NCBI GenBank assembly: GCA_038245795.1
Contig: JBBRSC010000077.1
Span: 1 to 13,250 of the forward strand
Direction of reading: 5' to 3'
From: JBBRSC01 sp038245795
GTDB taxonomy: Bacteria; Actinomycetota; Acidimicrobiia; Acidimicrobiales; Microtrichaceae
DNA length: 13,250 nt
Shown: one piece after another, positions 13,156 through 13,250 of the stretch
How positions within the stretch are numbered: the stretch's first letter is position 1
Layout of the letters: every line of letters begins with the position of its first letter
Notes under the pieces: model-generated
What the model saw: only the letters and a program-made list of their open reading frames with translations
Told to the model about the DNA's origin: nothing
Database searches by the model: none
Made by a program: the position numbers and the translations under genes

Positions 13156-13250
13156 GATGGCGACCTCGATCAGATCGGAGTCTGTTCCGATCAGATCGGA
13201 GTCTGTTCCGATCAGATCGGAGTCTGTGCGGCGGCGTCTACTCGGAAGTC
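13147..13250 (-). CDS. Possible 3' end of a convergent gene with a 7-residue tandem repeat (partial)
   Basis: On the - strand a frame open from the window edge runs for 33 codons and stops at TGA 13149-13147. It reads RRRR, then TDSDLIG, TDSDLIG, TDSDLIE and VAIWS. The 21-bp DNA repeat is exactly seven codons long and stays in frame, and the stop falls at the start of a hairpin zone suited to convergent genes. Against it, the + strand through the repeat is also open, and too little is visible to recognise a family. It could instead be noncoding iteron-like DNA. Confidence 0.35.
   Translation of the reverse strand, partial: LPSRRRRTDSDLIGTDSDLIGTDSDLIEVAIWS
13168..13227. repeat. 21-bp tandem repeat, 2.9 copies
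   Basis: Copies start at 13168, 13189 and 13210; the first two are identical over 21 bases and the third over its 18 bases before diverging at GCGG. Each unit begins GATCAGATCGGAGTCTGT and ends TCC. With the preceding bases, copies 2 and 3 contain the odd-length palindrome CCGATC-A-GATCGG. Twenty-one bases is two helical turns, so a protein could bind every copy on the same face. It is also seven codons. Confidence 0.9.

Noticed and set aside
13168..13227. CRISPR array
   Set aside because: The repeats are directly adjacent with no spacers, and no cas genes are present.

Overview
The window is high-GC DNA with actinobacterial features: GTG starts, 4-nt gene overlaps, a GTTT/GGGTAT stress-type promoter, a class-E-like sortase fold and a neocarzinostatin-like domain. 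An acidimicrobial or related actinobacterial source fits best, but no rRNA or marker gene is present to prove it.

Layout. Positions 1-99 hold the 3' end of an unidentified + strand gene. Positions 133-1530 encode a PAS-GAF-GGDEF diguanylate cyclase whose reading frame is broken by one in-frame TAG at 427-429; everything else, including the GGDEF motif and RxxD inhibitory site, is intact. Positions 1582-2904 encode a DUF3089-type alpha/beta-hydrolase lipoprotein. After a 188-bp gap with a PHO-box-like direct repeat comes a five-gene + strand operon (3093-10279): a large divergent PstS-like binding protein with an N-terminal neocarzinostatin-like domain and a C-terminal membrane anchor; a membrane protein with a sortase fold but without catalytic His or Cys; pstC; pstA; and a more typical PstS that also ends in a membrane anchor. 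Junctions are GTGA overlaps or gaps of 48-67 nt. No pstB or phoU is present. On the - strand, a sulfotransferase and a type I sulfatase form a translationally coupled pair (12579 down to 10313), convergent with the pst operon. A small CsbD-like stress protein follows at 12776-12985, with a strong Shine-Dalgarno and a near-perfect SigB/SigF-type promoter. The window ends with several hairpins and three tandem copies of a 21-bp repeat, which may lie at the 3' end of a convergent - strand gene.

How the genes may work together. PstC and PstA form the membrane channel of a phosphate-type ABC importer. Both binding proteins appear tethered to the membrane by a low-complexity stalk and a C-terminal helix with a basic tail, the layout of sortase substrates but without an LPXTG motif. 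The accompanying sortase-like protein has Arg in place of the catalytic His and Ala in place of the Cys, and keeps only the Arg. The most interesting inference is that this pseudo-sortase has become a structural or substrate-holding subunit of the importer. The sulfotransferase/sulfatase pair and the CsbD gene look like separate units.
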